A stretch of DNA of 5,541 nucleotides from Pseudomonadota bacterium (GTDB taxonomy: Bacteria; Pseudomonadota; Gammaproteobacteria; Burkholderiales; Rhodocyclaceae). The stretch covers positions 1 to 5,541 of the forward strand of contig JAUPVD010000017.1 in assembly GCA_030917225.1 (NCBI GenBank). The letters run 5' to 3'. Shown here in pieces: positions 1 through 5,541 of this stretch. The notes beneath the pieces were generated by a model. It did not search any database, was not told the origin of the DNA, and was given only the letters and a program-made list of their open reading frames with translations. The position numbers and the translations under genes are program-made. Each line of letters begins with the position of its first letter. The first letter of the stretch is position 1.

Positions 1-1
1 C

Positions 2-217
2 GATTCGATGATCGGCAAGCTCATCGCTTACGGTGATACGCGCGAACAGGCTATCCGTCGCATGCGCATCGCGCTTTCCGAGATGAGCGTCGAAGGCATC
101 AAAACCAACATCGCCCTGCACCAGGAACTGATGATGGACGCCAATTTTGTTCACGGCGGCACCAGCATCCACTATCTGGAGCACAAACTCGCCGCCAAGG
201 GCGAAGTGAAGAAGTAA
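2..217 (+). CDS. accC: Acetyl-CoA carboxylase, biotin carboxylase subunit (C-terminal fragment)
   Basis: This is the last 71 residues of biotin carboxylase; the rest lies left of the window. The enzyme uses ATP and bicarbonate to carboxylate the biotin on the carrier protein AccB, the first half-reaction of acetyl-CoA carboxylase, in the cytoplasm. The fragment opens with [18 protein letters not shown], continues with the GIKTN segment and ends with [15 protein letters not shown]. All three match the conserved C-terminal domain of AccC as I know it from Escherichia coli. The frame is open to the window edge, so the ATG at position 8 is an internal methionine and not the start. The stop TAA at 215-217 lies 9 bases before prmA, which fits co-transcription. 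The biotin carrier gene accB would be expected just upstream, but this cannot be seen here. Confidence 0.96.
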   Translation, partial: DSMIGKLIAYGDTREQAIRRMRIALSEMSVEGIKTNIALHQELMMDANFVHGGTSIHYLEHKLAAKGEVKK

Positions 218-226
218 GTACTGGCC

Positions 227-1132
227 ATGGCCTGGGTTTCGGTGACACTGGAAACGGACTGCGCCCATGCCGAGGCGCTGGCCGACGCCCTGATGGAAGG
301 CGGCGCCCTCTCGGCGACGATCGAGGATGCCGCCGCCGGCACCAATGAAGAAACGCCGCAGTTCGGCGAACCCGGCTCGATCACCACCCCCGGCTGGGAG
401 CGTTCGCGTATCGCCGCACTGTTTGAGCCGGATGCCGATATCGCTGCTGCCGTGCTCGTTGCGTCCCGCGAGGCGGATCTGACAGAAGCCCCCACTTACA
501 CGACAGAGGCTGTGGAAGAGCAGAACTGGGTACAACTCACCCAGTCGCAGTTCGAACCGATCCGCGTCTCCCAGCGACTATGGATCGTGCCGTCGTGGCA
601 CACTGCGCCCGACCCGGACGCCATCAACCTGATACTCGACCCGGGCATGGCCTTCGGTACCGGCTCGCATCCGACCACCCGGCTCTGCCTGGAATGGCTG
701 GAGCGCACGGTAACGGCTGGGCAAAGCCTGCTCGACTACGGTTGCGGTTCGGGCATCCTGGCAATTGCTGCCGCCAAGCTTGGCGCCACCCCGGTCGACG
801 GCGTCGATATCGACCCGCAGGCCGTTGTCGCCGCCGAAGCCAATGCCGAACGAAACGACGTGAGTACCCGCTTCGCCGTTTCGGACCAACCGATCAGCGG
901 GCAATTCGACATCGTCGTTGCCAACATCCTGGCCAACCCGCTCAAGGCGCTGGCCCCCGCCATCTGCGGCCATGTCTGCCCCGGCGGCCAACTGGCGCTG
1001 TCTGGCATCCTTGAGGAACAGGCCGAGGAGCTGATCGGCATCTACGCTGACTGGCTGCCGATGCACGTTGCGGATACGCGCGAGGGCTGGGTCTGCCTGA
1101 CCGGCCGGAAAGCCAGGGGCACAGAATGCTGA
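227..1132 (+). CDS. prmA: Ribosomal protein L11 methyltransferase PrmA
   Basis: PrmA is a cytoplasmic S-adenosylmethionine-dependent enzyme that trimethylates lysines and the N-terminus of ribosomal protein L11. The 301-residue length is usual for the family. The N-terminal ~100 residues, beginning MAWVSVTLE, form the substrate-recognition domain. The catalytic part carries the PrmA hallmark DPGMAFGTGSHPTT at 138-151, the SAM-binding glycine loop LLDYGCGSGILAIAA at 168-182, an acidic loop GVDIDP near 192-197, and VVANILANPL at 230-239. LSGIL at 258-262 is also typical. ATG 227 is preferred because the next residues match the family N-terminus, although the upstream Shine-Dalgarno is poor, suggesting coupling to accC. 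The 3' end overlaps the next gene by 7 bases. Confidence 0.97.
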   Translation: MAWVSVTLETDCAHAEALADALMEGGALSATIEDAAAGTNEETPQFGEPGSITTPGWERSRIAALFEPDADIAAAVLVASREADLTEAPTYTTEAVEEQNWVQLTQSQFEPIRVSQRLWIVPSWHTAPDPDAINLILDPGMAFGTGSHPTTRLCLEWLERTVTAGQSLLDYGCGSGILAIAAAKLGATPVDGVDIDPQAVVAAEANAERNDVSTRFAVSDQPISGQFDIVVANILANPLKALAPAICGHVCPGGQLALSGILEEQAEELIGIYADWLPMHVADTREGWVCLTGRKARGTEC

Positions 1133-2001
1133 CTCGCTGCCCGACCTGCGACACCACTTTCCGGGTCACGCCGGAACAGTTGAAGGCGCGTGCCGGCAAG
1201 GTGCGCTGCGGCAAGTGCCAAGCGATCTTCAACGCGCTCGACAGCCTGGCCGAGGCTCCACCAGACAACACGACAGCAGCAGTCGCAACAGCTCCGTCAC
1301 CGACGCTTCCCTCGACAACATCGACTAGCGAACAATCGTCGCTGCCTTCCGGGAATAGCGAAGCCCAGCCGCTGGAAGCCGAAGAACCCGCGACCGCCGA
1401 AGCCATACGCGACGATGCAATGGCTGCCGGCCTCGTTGCGGCACGCGAAACGACCGAAATCCCCGGCTACAACAAGTGGGCCGAAGGGGCCTTTACTACG
1501 TCTGTGTCAGTTTCGGCGCCCGCTTCAAAACCGGCCTGGCCCTTCGTTTTCGCAGGCTTGCTGCTGATCGGCGCACTTGCCGGCCAGATCGCCCATCACT
1601 ACCGTGCGGAACTCGTCGTCACTGCGCCCAGCTTGCGCCCTCTTCTTGAGGCAGGTTGCGCAGCGCTGGACTGCGACATTCCGCTACCGCGCCACGTTGA
1701 TCTGGTCAGCATTGAAGCCTCCGACCTGCAGGTCGACCCGGCACAGGGCGGCGCCCTGACCCTCTCGGCCACGCTCAAGAATCGGGCCTCCTATGCGCAG
1801 GCCTGGCCACTGCTGGAAATCACTCTGACCGACGTACAGGACAACGCGGTATTGCGCCGCGTGCTGCAACCGGCCGACTACCTGCCGCCCAAGGTCGACC
1901 CCACGGTTTTCCCTCCGAATGGCGAAGCCGGCCTGCGTCTCTGGCTGGAGGCCAAGGACACCGTCGCCGCCGGCTACCGCCTGTACGTCTTCTACCCCTG
2001 A
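1126..2001 (+). CDS. Zinc-ribbon membrane protein with DUF3426 domain
   Basis: This 291-residue protein has unknown function. The N-terminus is an MJ0042-type zinc ribbon with two CxxC knuckles, Cys5/Cys8 (CPTC) and Cys28/Cys31 (CGKC), likely binding one zinc ion. Residues ~40-135 form a low-complexity linker rich in Ala, Thr, Ser, Pro and Glu. One hydrophobic segment at ~137-156 (around FVFAGLLLIGALAG) should span the inner membrane. The remainder is the DUF3426 domain, including the cysteine pair Cys178/Cys183 and a beta-rich stretch (LTLSATLKNR, then LEITLTD). The likely topology is a cytoplasmic zinc ribbon and a periplasmic C-terminus; this is inference. AGGGG at 1115-1119 gives a ribosome binding site 6 bases before the ATG, inside prmA. 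The overlap with prmA suggests translational coupling. The family commonly sits next to prmA in betaproteobacteria. Confidence 0.93.
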   Translation: MLTRCPTCDTTFRVTPEQLKARAGKVRCGKCQAIFNALDSLAEAPPDNTTAAVATAPSPTLPSTTSTSEQSSLPSGNSEAQPLEAEEPATAEAIRDDAMAAGLVAARETTEIPGYNKWAEGAFTTSVSVSAPASKPAWPFVFAGLLLIGALAGQIAHHYRAELVVTAPSLRPLLEAGCAALDCDIPLPRHVDLVSIEASDLQVDPAQGGALTLSATLKNRASYAQAWPLLEITLTDVQDNAVLRRVLQPADYLPPKVDPTVFPPNGEAGLRLWLEAKDTVAAGYRLYVFYP

Positions 2002-2023
2002 ACACTTCACTGAAAGCAACGGC

Positions 2024-2959
2024 ATGAAAACGCTGATCTGTGGCTCCATCGCCTTCGACAACATCATGGTCTTCAACGACCAGTTCAAGAACCATATCCT
2101 GCCGGATCAGATCCATATCCTGAACGTTGCCTTCCTGGTCCCCGAACTTCGCCGCGAGTTCGGCGGTTGTGCCGGCAATATCGCCTACAATCTGATGCTG
2201 CTCGAAGGCGACCCGTACATCATGGCCACCGTCGGCGACGATGCCGGCCCCTATCTGGAACGACTCGACAAGCTTGGCCTGCCGCGCGACCATGTACGCC
2301 ACATCCCCGGCAGCTTCACCGCCCAGGCCTTCATCACCACCGACCTCGACGACAACCAGATCACCGCCTTCCACCCCGGCGCCATGAGCTTCTCGCACCT
2401 GAACAAGGTCGAACATGCCGAGGGGGCGGTACTCGGCATCGTCGCACCGGACGGCCGCGAAGGCATGATGCAGCACGCCCGAGATTTCGCGGCGGCCAAA
2501 GTCCCTTTCATTTTCGATCCGGGCCAGGGGCTGCCGATGTTCTCCGGCGACGACATCAATGACTTCCTCGATCTCGCCGACTATGCCTGCTTCAACGACT
2601 ACGAGGCCCAACTGGCCTGCGAGCGGACCGGCCAATCGCTGGAAATGCTGGCCGAAAAAGTCAAGGCACTGATCGTCACCCGTGGCGGCGAAGGTTCATG
2701 GATATTCACCGAGGGGCAACGCCACGACATTCCCTGCGTCAAGGCCGATGAGATCGTCGACCCCACCGGTTGTGGCGATGCCTATCGAGCCGGCTTGCTC
2801 TATGGAATCACGCGTGGCTGGAACTGGGTGGACACCGGCCGCCTTGCCGCAGTCATGGGCGCCATCAAGATTGCCCATCGCGGTGGCCAGAACCATGTTC
2901 CCAGCCGGGAAGAAGTTGCCCGCCGCTTCAGCGAAGCTTTCGGTAGCCGCCCCTGGTAA
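2024..2959 (+). CDS. PfkB/ribokinase-family carbohydrate or nucleoside kinase
   Basis: This 311-residue cytoplasmic kinase belongs to the PfkB (ribokinase/adenosine kinase) family, which phosphorylates sugars or nucleosides with ATP. The N-terminal strand MKTLICGSIAFDNI is typical. The first family signature is seen as FGGCAGNIAYNL at 46-57, where the Gly-Gly and Asn shape the substrate pocket. The nucleotide-binding region VTRGGEGSW is at 218-226. The second signature DPTGCGDAYRAG is at 246-257, with Asp252 the expected catalytic base in the anion hole. I chose ATG 2024 because it gives a normal family N-terminus; an in-frame ATG at 1919 would add 35 residues that only shadow the preceding gene. 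The substrate cannot be read from the sequence: relatives are often labelled adenosine kinase, but ribokinase-like sugar kinases look similar. It lies 22 bases after the DUF3426 gene, in the same probable operon. Confidence 0.93.
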   Translation: MKTLICGSIAFDNIMVFNDQFKNHILPDQIHILNVAFLVPELRREFGGCAGNIAYNLMLLEGDPYIMATVGDDAGPYLERLDKLGLPRDHVRHIPGSFTAQAFITTDLDDNQITAFHPGAMSFSHLNKVEHAEGAVLGIVAPDGREGMMQHARDFAAAKVPFIFDPGQGLPMFSGDDINDFLDLADYACFNDYEAQLACERTGQSLEMLAEKVKALIVTRGGEGSWIFTEGQRHDIPCVKADEIVDPTGCGDAYRAGLLYGITRGWNWVDTGRLAAVMGAIKIAHRGGQNHVPSREEVARRFSEAFGSRPW

Positions 2960-2961
2960 GC

Positions 2962-2967
2962 AAGGAG
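2962..2967 (+). promoter_or_regulatory. Ribosome binding site of the SlyB-like lipoprotein gene
   Basis: AAGGAG lies 5 bases before ATG 2973 and is the clearest Shine-Dalgarno in the window. It fixes the start of the lipoprotein at 2973, and excludes the longer in-frame reading beginning at 2682, which only overlaps the kinase gene in another frame. Confidence 0.85.
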
Positions 2968-2972
2968 AAATC

Positions 2973-3419
2973 ATGCACCGCATTCTTCTCATCGCTTTGG
3001 TTGCCATCACGCTGGCGGGTTGCGCCAGCAGCAAATCAGGCAGCGCCTATACCCGTGACCAGGCGCGGCAGGAAATGATCGTGCGCACCGGTGTCGTCGA
3101 AAGCGTGCGCGAGGTCCAGCTCGAAGGCACAAAATCCGGCGTTGGCGCGGCAGCAGGCGCGGTGGCCGGTGGTGTTGGCGGCAGCCACATGGGCGGCGGC
3201 AGCGGCCAAATCGTCGGCGCGGTGGTCGGCGCAGTGATTGGTGGCATAGCCGGCGCAGCGATCGAAGAGGGCGTGACCAAAAAGGCGGCTCTGGAGATCA
3301 CTGTTCGCTTGGACAACGGCCAACTGACTGCTGTGGTTCAGGAAGGCGACGAGATTTTCCATGCCGGCGAACGGGTTCGATTACTTTCCGGTGCCGGTGG
3401 CACACGCGTGACACACTGA
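2973..3419 (+). CDS. SlyB/Pcp-family outer-membrane lipoprotein with glycine zipper
   Basis: This 148-residue protein looks like the SlyB/Pcp family of small outer-membrane lipoproteins. Residues 1-16 are a lipoprotein signal peptide and LAGC at 14-17 is the lipobox, so Cys17 should be lipidated after cleavage by signal peptidase II. Residues ~56-98 form a glycine-zipper region of two hydrophobic, Gly/Ala-rich segments (around GVGAAAGAVAGGVGG and IVGAVVGAVIGGIAGAAI) joined by a Gly/Ser loop. The C-terminal ~45 residues form a small domain with ALEITVRLDNGQ and VVQEGDEIFHAGERVRLL, matching the SlyB C-terminal pattern. SlyB-type proteins are linked to envelope integrity and, in enterics, to PhoP-controlled stress; that role is not demonstrated here. 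The gene follows the kinase by 13 bases and ends the first gene run. The last His codon and stop fall inside the first copy of the downstream repeat. Confidence 0.92.
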   Translation: MHRILLIALVAITLAGCASSKSGSAYTRDQARQEMIVRTGVVESVREVQLEGTKSGVGAAAGAVAGGVGGSHMGGGSGQIVGAVVGAVIGGIAGAAIEEGVTKKAALEITVRLDNGQLTAVVQEGDEIFHAGERVRLLSGAGGTRVTH

Positions 3420-3513
3420 GTGATGTGCCCTTGCACATCGCGAAGAAGTACTCCTGGGGTGCGCACTGAGTAATACGCCGCGCGCATTACGAAGAAGTCC
3501 CCTTGGGGGGGCG
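3414..3513. repeat. Two tandem copies of a ~50-base hairpin repeat
   Basis: Copy 1 spans 3414-3463 and copy 2 spans 3464-3513. Both begin CACTGAGT (3414 and 3464), have a hairpin next, then an identical CGAAGAAGT (3441-3449 and 3490-3498), then a C-run followed by a G-run and GCG or GGCG. In copy 1 the stem pairs 3420-3428 with 3433-3441 around a CCTT loop. In copy 2 it pairs 3470-3478 with 3482-3490 around a 3-base loop, with one mismatch. The arm sequences differ between copies but pairing is largely kept. A degraded third copy may begin at CTGAAAC (3513 onward), but I cannot support it firmly. No T-run follows either stem, so they are not standard intrinsic terminators. I do not recognise a named repeat family with confidence. 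Confidence 0.75.
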
Positions 3514-3565
3514 CTGAAACATCGGCGTCATATCGACGACAAGGGCGCGTAATACGGGCCCACTA

Positions 3566-3599
3566 GAGTTGCTCTCCAGTAACCAATGGAGAACAACTC
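3566..3599 (+). promoter_or_regulatory. Inverted repeat that sequesters the olsB ribosome binding site
   Basis: Bases 3566-3578 (GAGTTGCTCTCCA) can pair with 3587-3599 (TGGAGAACAACTC) around the 8-base loop GTAACCAA. Twelve of 13 positions pair; the only mismatch is C3572 against A3593. The right arm contains the Shine-Dalgarno GGAG (3588-3591), 8 bases before ATG 3600, and the stem ends at the base just before that ATG. In mRNA this would hide the ribosome binding site of olsB. As DNA it could instead be a binding site for a dimeric regulator. The pairing is directly visible; the regulatory role is inference. Confidence 0.7.
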
Positions 3600-4373
3600 A
3601 TGACAAACAAACAAGACCTCCTTCAGCAACAGCCGGCACGGCAGGCAAAGCACGAGTTTTCGGTTGGCCTGGCCCGCAGCGAGCGTGAAATCGAAGAAGC
3701 ACAGCGCCTGCGCTACCGTGTTTTTGCCGGTGAAATGGGCGCCCGCCTGCCGACCCGGAAAGCCGGCGTTGACCACGACATCTACGACCCCTACTGCGAC
3801 CATCTGGTCGTGCGCGATGAACGCAGCGCAGAAATCGTCGGCACCTACCGCATCCTTTCGCCGCAGAACGCCAAGCGCATCGGCGGCTACTACTCCGAAA
3901 ACGAATTCGACCTGACCCGCCTGCAGCACCTGCGCCCGCGCCTCGTCGAGATCGGCCGCTCCTGCGTGCACCCGGACTACCGCAGCGGCGCCACGATCAC
4001 CCTACTCTGGGCCGGTCTGGCAAAGTACATGATCGAAGGCGGCTACGAGCATCTGGTCGGCTGCGCCAGCGTCAGCATGGCAGACGGCGGCCATGCTGCA
4101 GCCAGTCTGTATAATCAGTTGGGCGAACACATGAGCCCGCTTGAATACCGCGTGTTCCCGCGCTGCCCGCTGCCGCTGGCAGCGCTAAAGGGCGACCTGC
4201 CGGAAACGCAGCGCCCGCCGGTACCGCCGCTGATCAAGGGTTACCTGCGCGCCGGCGCCTGGATTTGTGGCGAGCCGGCGTGGGACCCGGACTTCAACAC
4301 GGCCGACCTGCCGGTGTTGCTGCCGATGAGCCGGCTCGACGCACGCTATGCCCGCCACTTCATGGGGAAATAG
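3600..4373 (+). CDS. olsB: L-ornithine N-alpha-acyltransferase OlsB (GNAT fold)
   Basis: OlsB transfers a 3-hydroxyacyl chain from acyl carrier protein to the alpha-amino group of ornithine, giving lyso-ornithine lipid. This is the first committed step to ornithine lipids, at the cytoplasmic face of the inner membrane. The 257-residue protein has the GNAT/hemolysin-like (Acetyltransf_5) layout: LRYRVFAGEMG at 37-47, DHDIYDPYCDHLVV at 58-71, then VGTYRIL at 80-86. The core EIGRSCVHPDYRSG is at 117-130, followed by the helix ITLLWAGLAKYM. The conserved tail runs PPLIKGYLRAGAWICGEP at 209-226, then DFNTADLPVLLPM. ATG 3600 is supported by GGAG 8 bases upstream and a normal N-terminal length. It is followed directly by the second acyltransferase, the usual olsB-olsA pairing. 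The substrate is inferred from family and neighbour; a related N-acyl amino acid synthase remains possible. Confidence 0.9.
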   Translation: MTNKQDLLQQQPARQAKHEFSVGLARSEREIEEAQRLRYRVFAGEMGARLPTRKAGVDHDIYDPYCDHLVVRDERSAEIVGTYRILSPQNAKRIGGYYSENEFDLTRLQHLRPRLVEIGRSCVHPDYRSGATITLLWAGLAKYMIEGGYEHLVGCASVSMADGGHAAASLYNQLGEHMSPLEYRVFPRCPLPLAALKGDLPETQRPPVPPLIKGYLRAGAWICGEPAWDPDFNTADLPVLLPMSRLDARYARHFMGK

Positions 4374-4375
4374 GA

Positions 4376-5221
4376 CTGAAAACCACATCACGCCTTATCC
4401 GTGCGCTCAGAGCCCTGCGCCTTGGTCTGCATCTGCTGTGGGGAACGGCCACCATCGCGACGGTTTACCCGCGCATCAACGACACGCAACGCCTCTGGCT
4501 CAAGCAACGCTGGTCTCGGCAATTACTGGACATCCTCGGCATCCGGCTCGACGCCACCCTCGGTGGCATCGAGCCTGGCAGCCTGATCGTTTCGAACCAT
4601 ATCTCGTGGCTGGATATCTATGTGCTGAATGCCGCCCGGCCGATGGCTTTCGTTTCAAAATCGGAAGTGCGTGGCTGGCCGCTGATCGGCTGGCTGGCCG
4701 CGAAAACGGATACGGTCTTCCTGCGCCGGGGCAGTCGCGGACACGCGAAGATCGTCAACGCTGAAATCGATGCCCTGCTGACTGCCGGCAAGGATGTTGC
4801 CATCTTCCCGGAAGGTACGACTACGGACGGCACGCATCTGCTGGGATTCCATGGCGCGCTGCTGCAGCCGGCCGTGGAAACCGGGCGGCCGATTCAGCCG
4901 GTTGCGCTGACCTACGAAACACCCGACGGACAGCGCTCGCTGGCCCCGGCCTATGTCGGGGAAACCAGTCTGATCGAATGCTTCGGTGCAATTCTGGCCT
5001 GTCAGGAAATCGTTGCGCGCCTACGCCCGACGCCGGCCCTATCGACAGCAGAGAAGAACCGGCGCGAGCTGGCTCATGCGGCACGAGGTGCGATTGCGCT
5101 CAAGCTCGGGCTTCCTCTGGCAAGCAATCCACCTGAAACAGCTGACGATCCTCAAGCCGAACGGCAGTCAGATGCCCACCCCATAGACAGCCTGAATCCA
5201 GCGCCAGCAACTCCGGCCTGA
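4376..5221 (+). CDS. olsA: Lyso-ornithine lipid O-acyltransferase OlsA (PlsC family)
   Basis: This is a 1-acylglycerol-phosphate acyltransferase-like (PlsC) enzyme, expected to acylate the hydroxyl of lyso-ornithine lipid to complete ornithine lipid at the inner membrane. With the proposed start it has 281 residues. An N-terminal amphipathic or hydrophobic stretch (~11-30) precedes the four acyltransferase blocks: the HX4D catalytic motif in NHISWLD (His75, Asp80), VFLRRGS at 114-120, FPEGT at 144-148 and PIQPVAL at 172-178. KSEVRGWPLIGWLA at 95-108 is also typical. The start is unusual: no ATG, GTG or TTG occurs in frame between GTG 4280 (deep in olsB) and GTG 4622 (past HX4D). CTG 4376, 2 bases after the olsB stop and 8 bases after GGGGA (4364-4368), gives the natural N-terminus. 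The last ~40 residues are Pro/Ala/Asp-rich and lie antisense to apaH. Confidence 0.88.
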   Translation: MKTTSRLIRALRALRLGLHLLWGTATIATVYPRINDTQRLWLKQRWSRQLLDILGIRLDATLGGIEPGSLIVSNHISWLDIYVLNAARPMAFVSKSEVRGWPLIGWLAAKTDTVFLRRGSRGHAKIVNAEIDALLTAGKDVAIFPEGTTTDGTHLLGFHGALLQPAVETGRPIQPVALTYETPDGQRSLAPAYVGETSLIECFGAILACQEIVARLRPTPALSTAEKNRRELAHAARGAIALKLGLPLASNPPETADDPQAERQSDAHPIDSLNPAPATPA

Positions 5222-5541
5222 TTTGCAGACCGAGGGCTGACCAGTGGCCGGTCACCAGTACATGGTCGGCACTGCGTCGGCCGGCCACCTCGAACCAGGG
5301 CAGATAGCCCTCCGGGGCATTCTTCACCTCACCCTTGGTCTTGAACTCCATTACCCCTGCCGGTGAGCAGAATCGCATCCGTGTCATGGCATTCACCACT
5401 ACTCGCATGCGATCCCAGCCGGCGAGATCGTCAGACCATTGCGCCGGCTCGCTACCCCACATGTGGGCCAGCGTTTCGCGATAGGTATTGCCTTGCAGCA
5501 GCGCCCCAACTTCTGCCGCCAGCGCCCGGGCCTGCGGTACG
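5100..5541 (-). CDS. apaH: Symmetrical diadenosine tetraphosphatase ApaH (C-terminal part)
   Basis: ApaH hydrolyses Ap4A to two ADP molecules in the cytoplasm and belongs to the calcineurin-like metallophosphatases. It also removes Np4 caps from RNA in Escherichia coli. The visible 146 residues are roughly the C-terminal half; the frame is open to the right edge, so the N-terminal metal-binding motifs lie outside. Recognisable pieces, compared with E. coli ApaH from memory, are MWGSEPAQWSDDLAGWDRMR, VVNAMTRMRFCSPAG, LPWFEV, VTGHWSALG and LLALDSGCLWGGHLTAVRLED. The His in GHW is a likely metal ligand. The protein ends soon after QLFQV, close to the family's normal end, with stop TGA read at 5102-5100. 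It is convergent with olsA and overlaps it by 122 bases. The methionine at 5462 is internal because coding similarity continues upstream (NTYRETLAHMWG). Confidence 0.94.
   Translation of the reverse strand, partial: VPQARALAAEVGALLQGNTYRETLAHMWGSEPAQWSDDLAGWDRMRVVVNAMTRMRFCSPAGVMEFKTKGEVKNAPEGYLPWFEVAGRRSADHVLVTGHWSALGLQIRPELLALDSGCLWGGHLTAVRLEDRQLFQVDCLPEEARA

Noticed and set aside
1820..2635. 271-codon minus-strand open frame
   Set aside because: It lies antisense across the DUF3426 gene and the PfkB kinase, both clearly recognisable families. Long antisense frames are expected in GC-rich genes, and its translation shows no recognisable domain.
2682..2972. Longer N-terminus for the SlyB-like lipoprotein
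   Set aside because: The added residues would be an out-of-frame shadow of the kinase. The strong AAGGAG at 2962-2967 and a perfect lipoprotein signal peptide fix the start at 2973.
3420..3441. Intrinsic terminator after the lipoprotein gene
   Set aside because: The 9-position stem is good, but it is followed by CGAAGAAGT with no T-run, and the same arrangement recurs 50 bases later. It fits a repeated hairpin element better than a standard terminator.
3525..3542. Possible Pho box upstream of olsB
   Set aside because: GCGTCAT resembles the first half of the Pho box (CTGTCAT), but the second half-site expected 11 bases further on (ACGACAA) matches poorly. There is too little to call a PhoB site even though phosphate control of ols genes is known elsewhere.
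3556..3573. Sigma-54-like promoter (GG and TTGCT elements) before olsB
   Set aside because: GGGCCCAC followed by TTGCTC looks suggestive, but the GG-to-GC spacing is 12 bases instead of the required 10, and the TTGC lies in the left arm of the leader stem.
4265..4375. Extended OlsA starting at TTG 4265 or GTG 4280
   Set aside because: The extra N-terminal residues are an Arg/Pro/Gly-rich shadow of the conserved olsB tail and would put charged residues ahead of the membrane-associated helix. CTG 4376 is preferred, though not proven.
1..5541. Defence system, mobile element, CRISPR array or other novel multi-gene system
   Set aside because: All genes belong to known housekeeping or lipid families. 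There is no transposase, integrase, phage gene, toxin-antitoxin pair or spaced array, and the only repeat has two adjacent copies with no spacers.

Overview
The window is GC-rich, densely coded chromosome from a Gram-negative bacterium. It most likely comes from a betaproteobacterium of the Rhodocyclales type (Dechloromonas/Azonexus/Azoarcus relatives). That placement is inferred from gene order (accC-prmA-zinc ribbon/DUF3426), from the OlsB/OlsA pair and from general protein character; no database search was possible. Every gene belongs to a recognisable housekeeping or lipid-metabolism family. I see no mobile element, phage gene, CRISPR array, tRNA or rRNA.

Layout: positions 2-2959 hold a tightly packed plus-strand run. 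It contains the end of accC (biotin carboxylase), prmA (ribosomal protein L11 methyltransferase), a membrane protein with an N-terminal zinc ribbon and a C-terminal DUF3426 domain, and a PfkB-family kinase. A small SlyB-type outer-membrane lipoprotein follows at 2973-3419. Gaps in this run are 9, -7, 22 and 13 bases, which fits one operon. A 180-base intergenic region (3420-3599) then carries two tandem copies of a ~50-base hairpin-bearing repeat. It ends in a long inverted repeat that covers the ribosome binding site of the next gene and ends directly against its start codon. Two coupled genes follow, olsB (3600-4373) and olsA (about 4376-5221), predicted to make ornithine lipids, phosphorus-free membrane lipids. 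The right edge holds the 3' part of apaH (diadenosine tetraphosphatase) on the minus strand. It converges on olsA and overlaps its tail by 122 bases.

Functional themes: AccC starts fatty-acid synthesis. OlsB puts a 3-hydroxyacyl chain on ornithine and OlsA adds the second chain, so two lipid steps bracket the window. PrmA modifies the ribosome. The kinase and the zinc-ribbon membrane protein have no assigned pathway here.

The points most worth a second look are non-coding or at gene boundaries: the olsB leader stem, the hairpin repeats whose stems are kept by paired base changes, the apparent CTG start of olsA, and the antisense overlap of olsA with apaH. I found no evidence for a wholly new multi-gene system.
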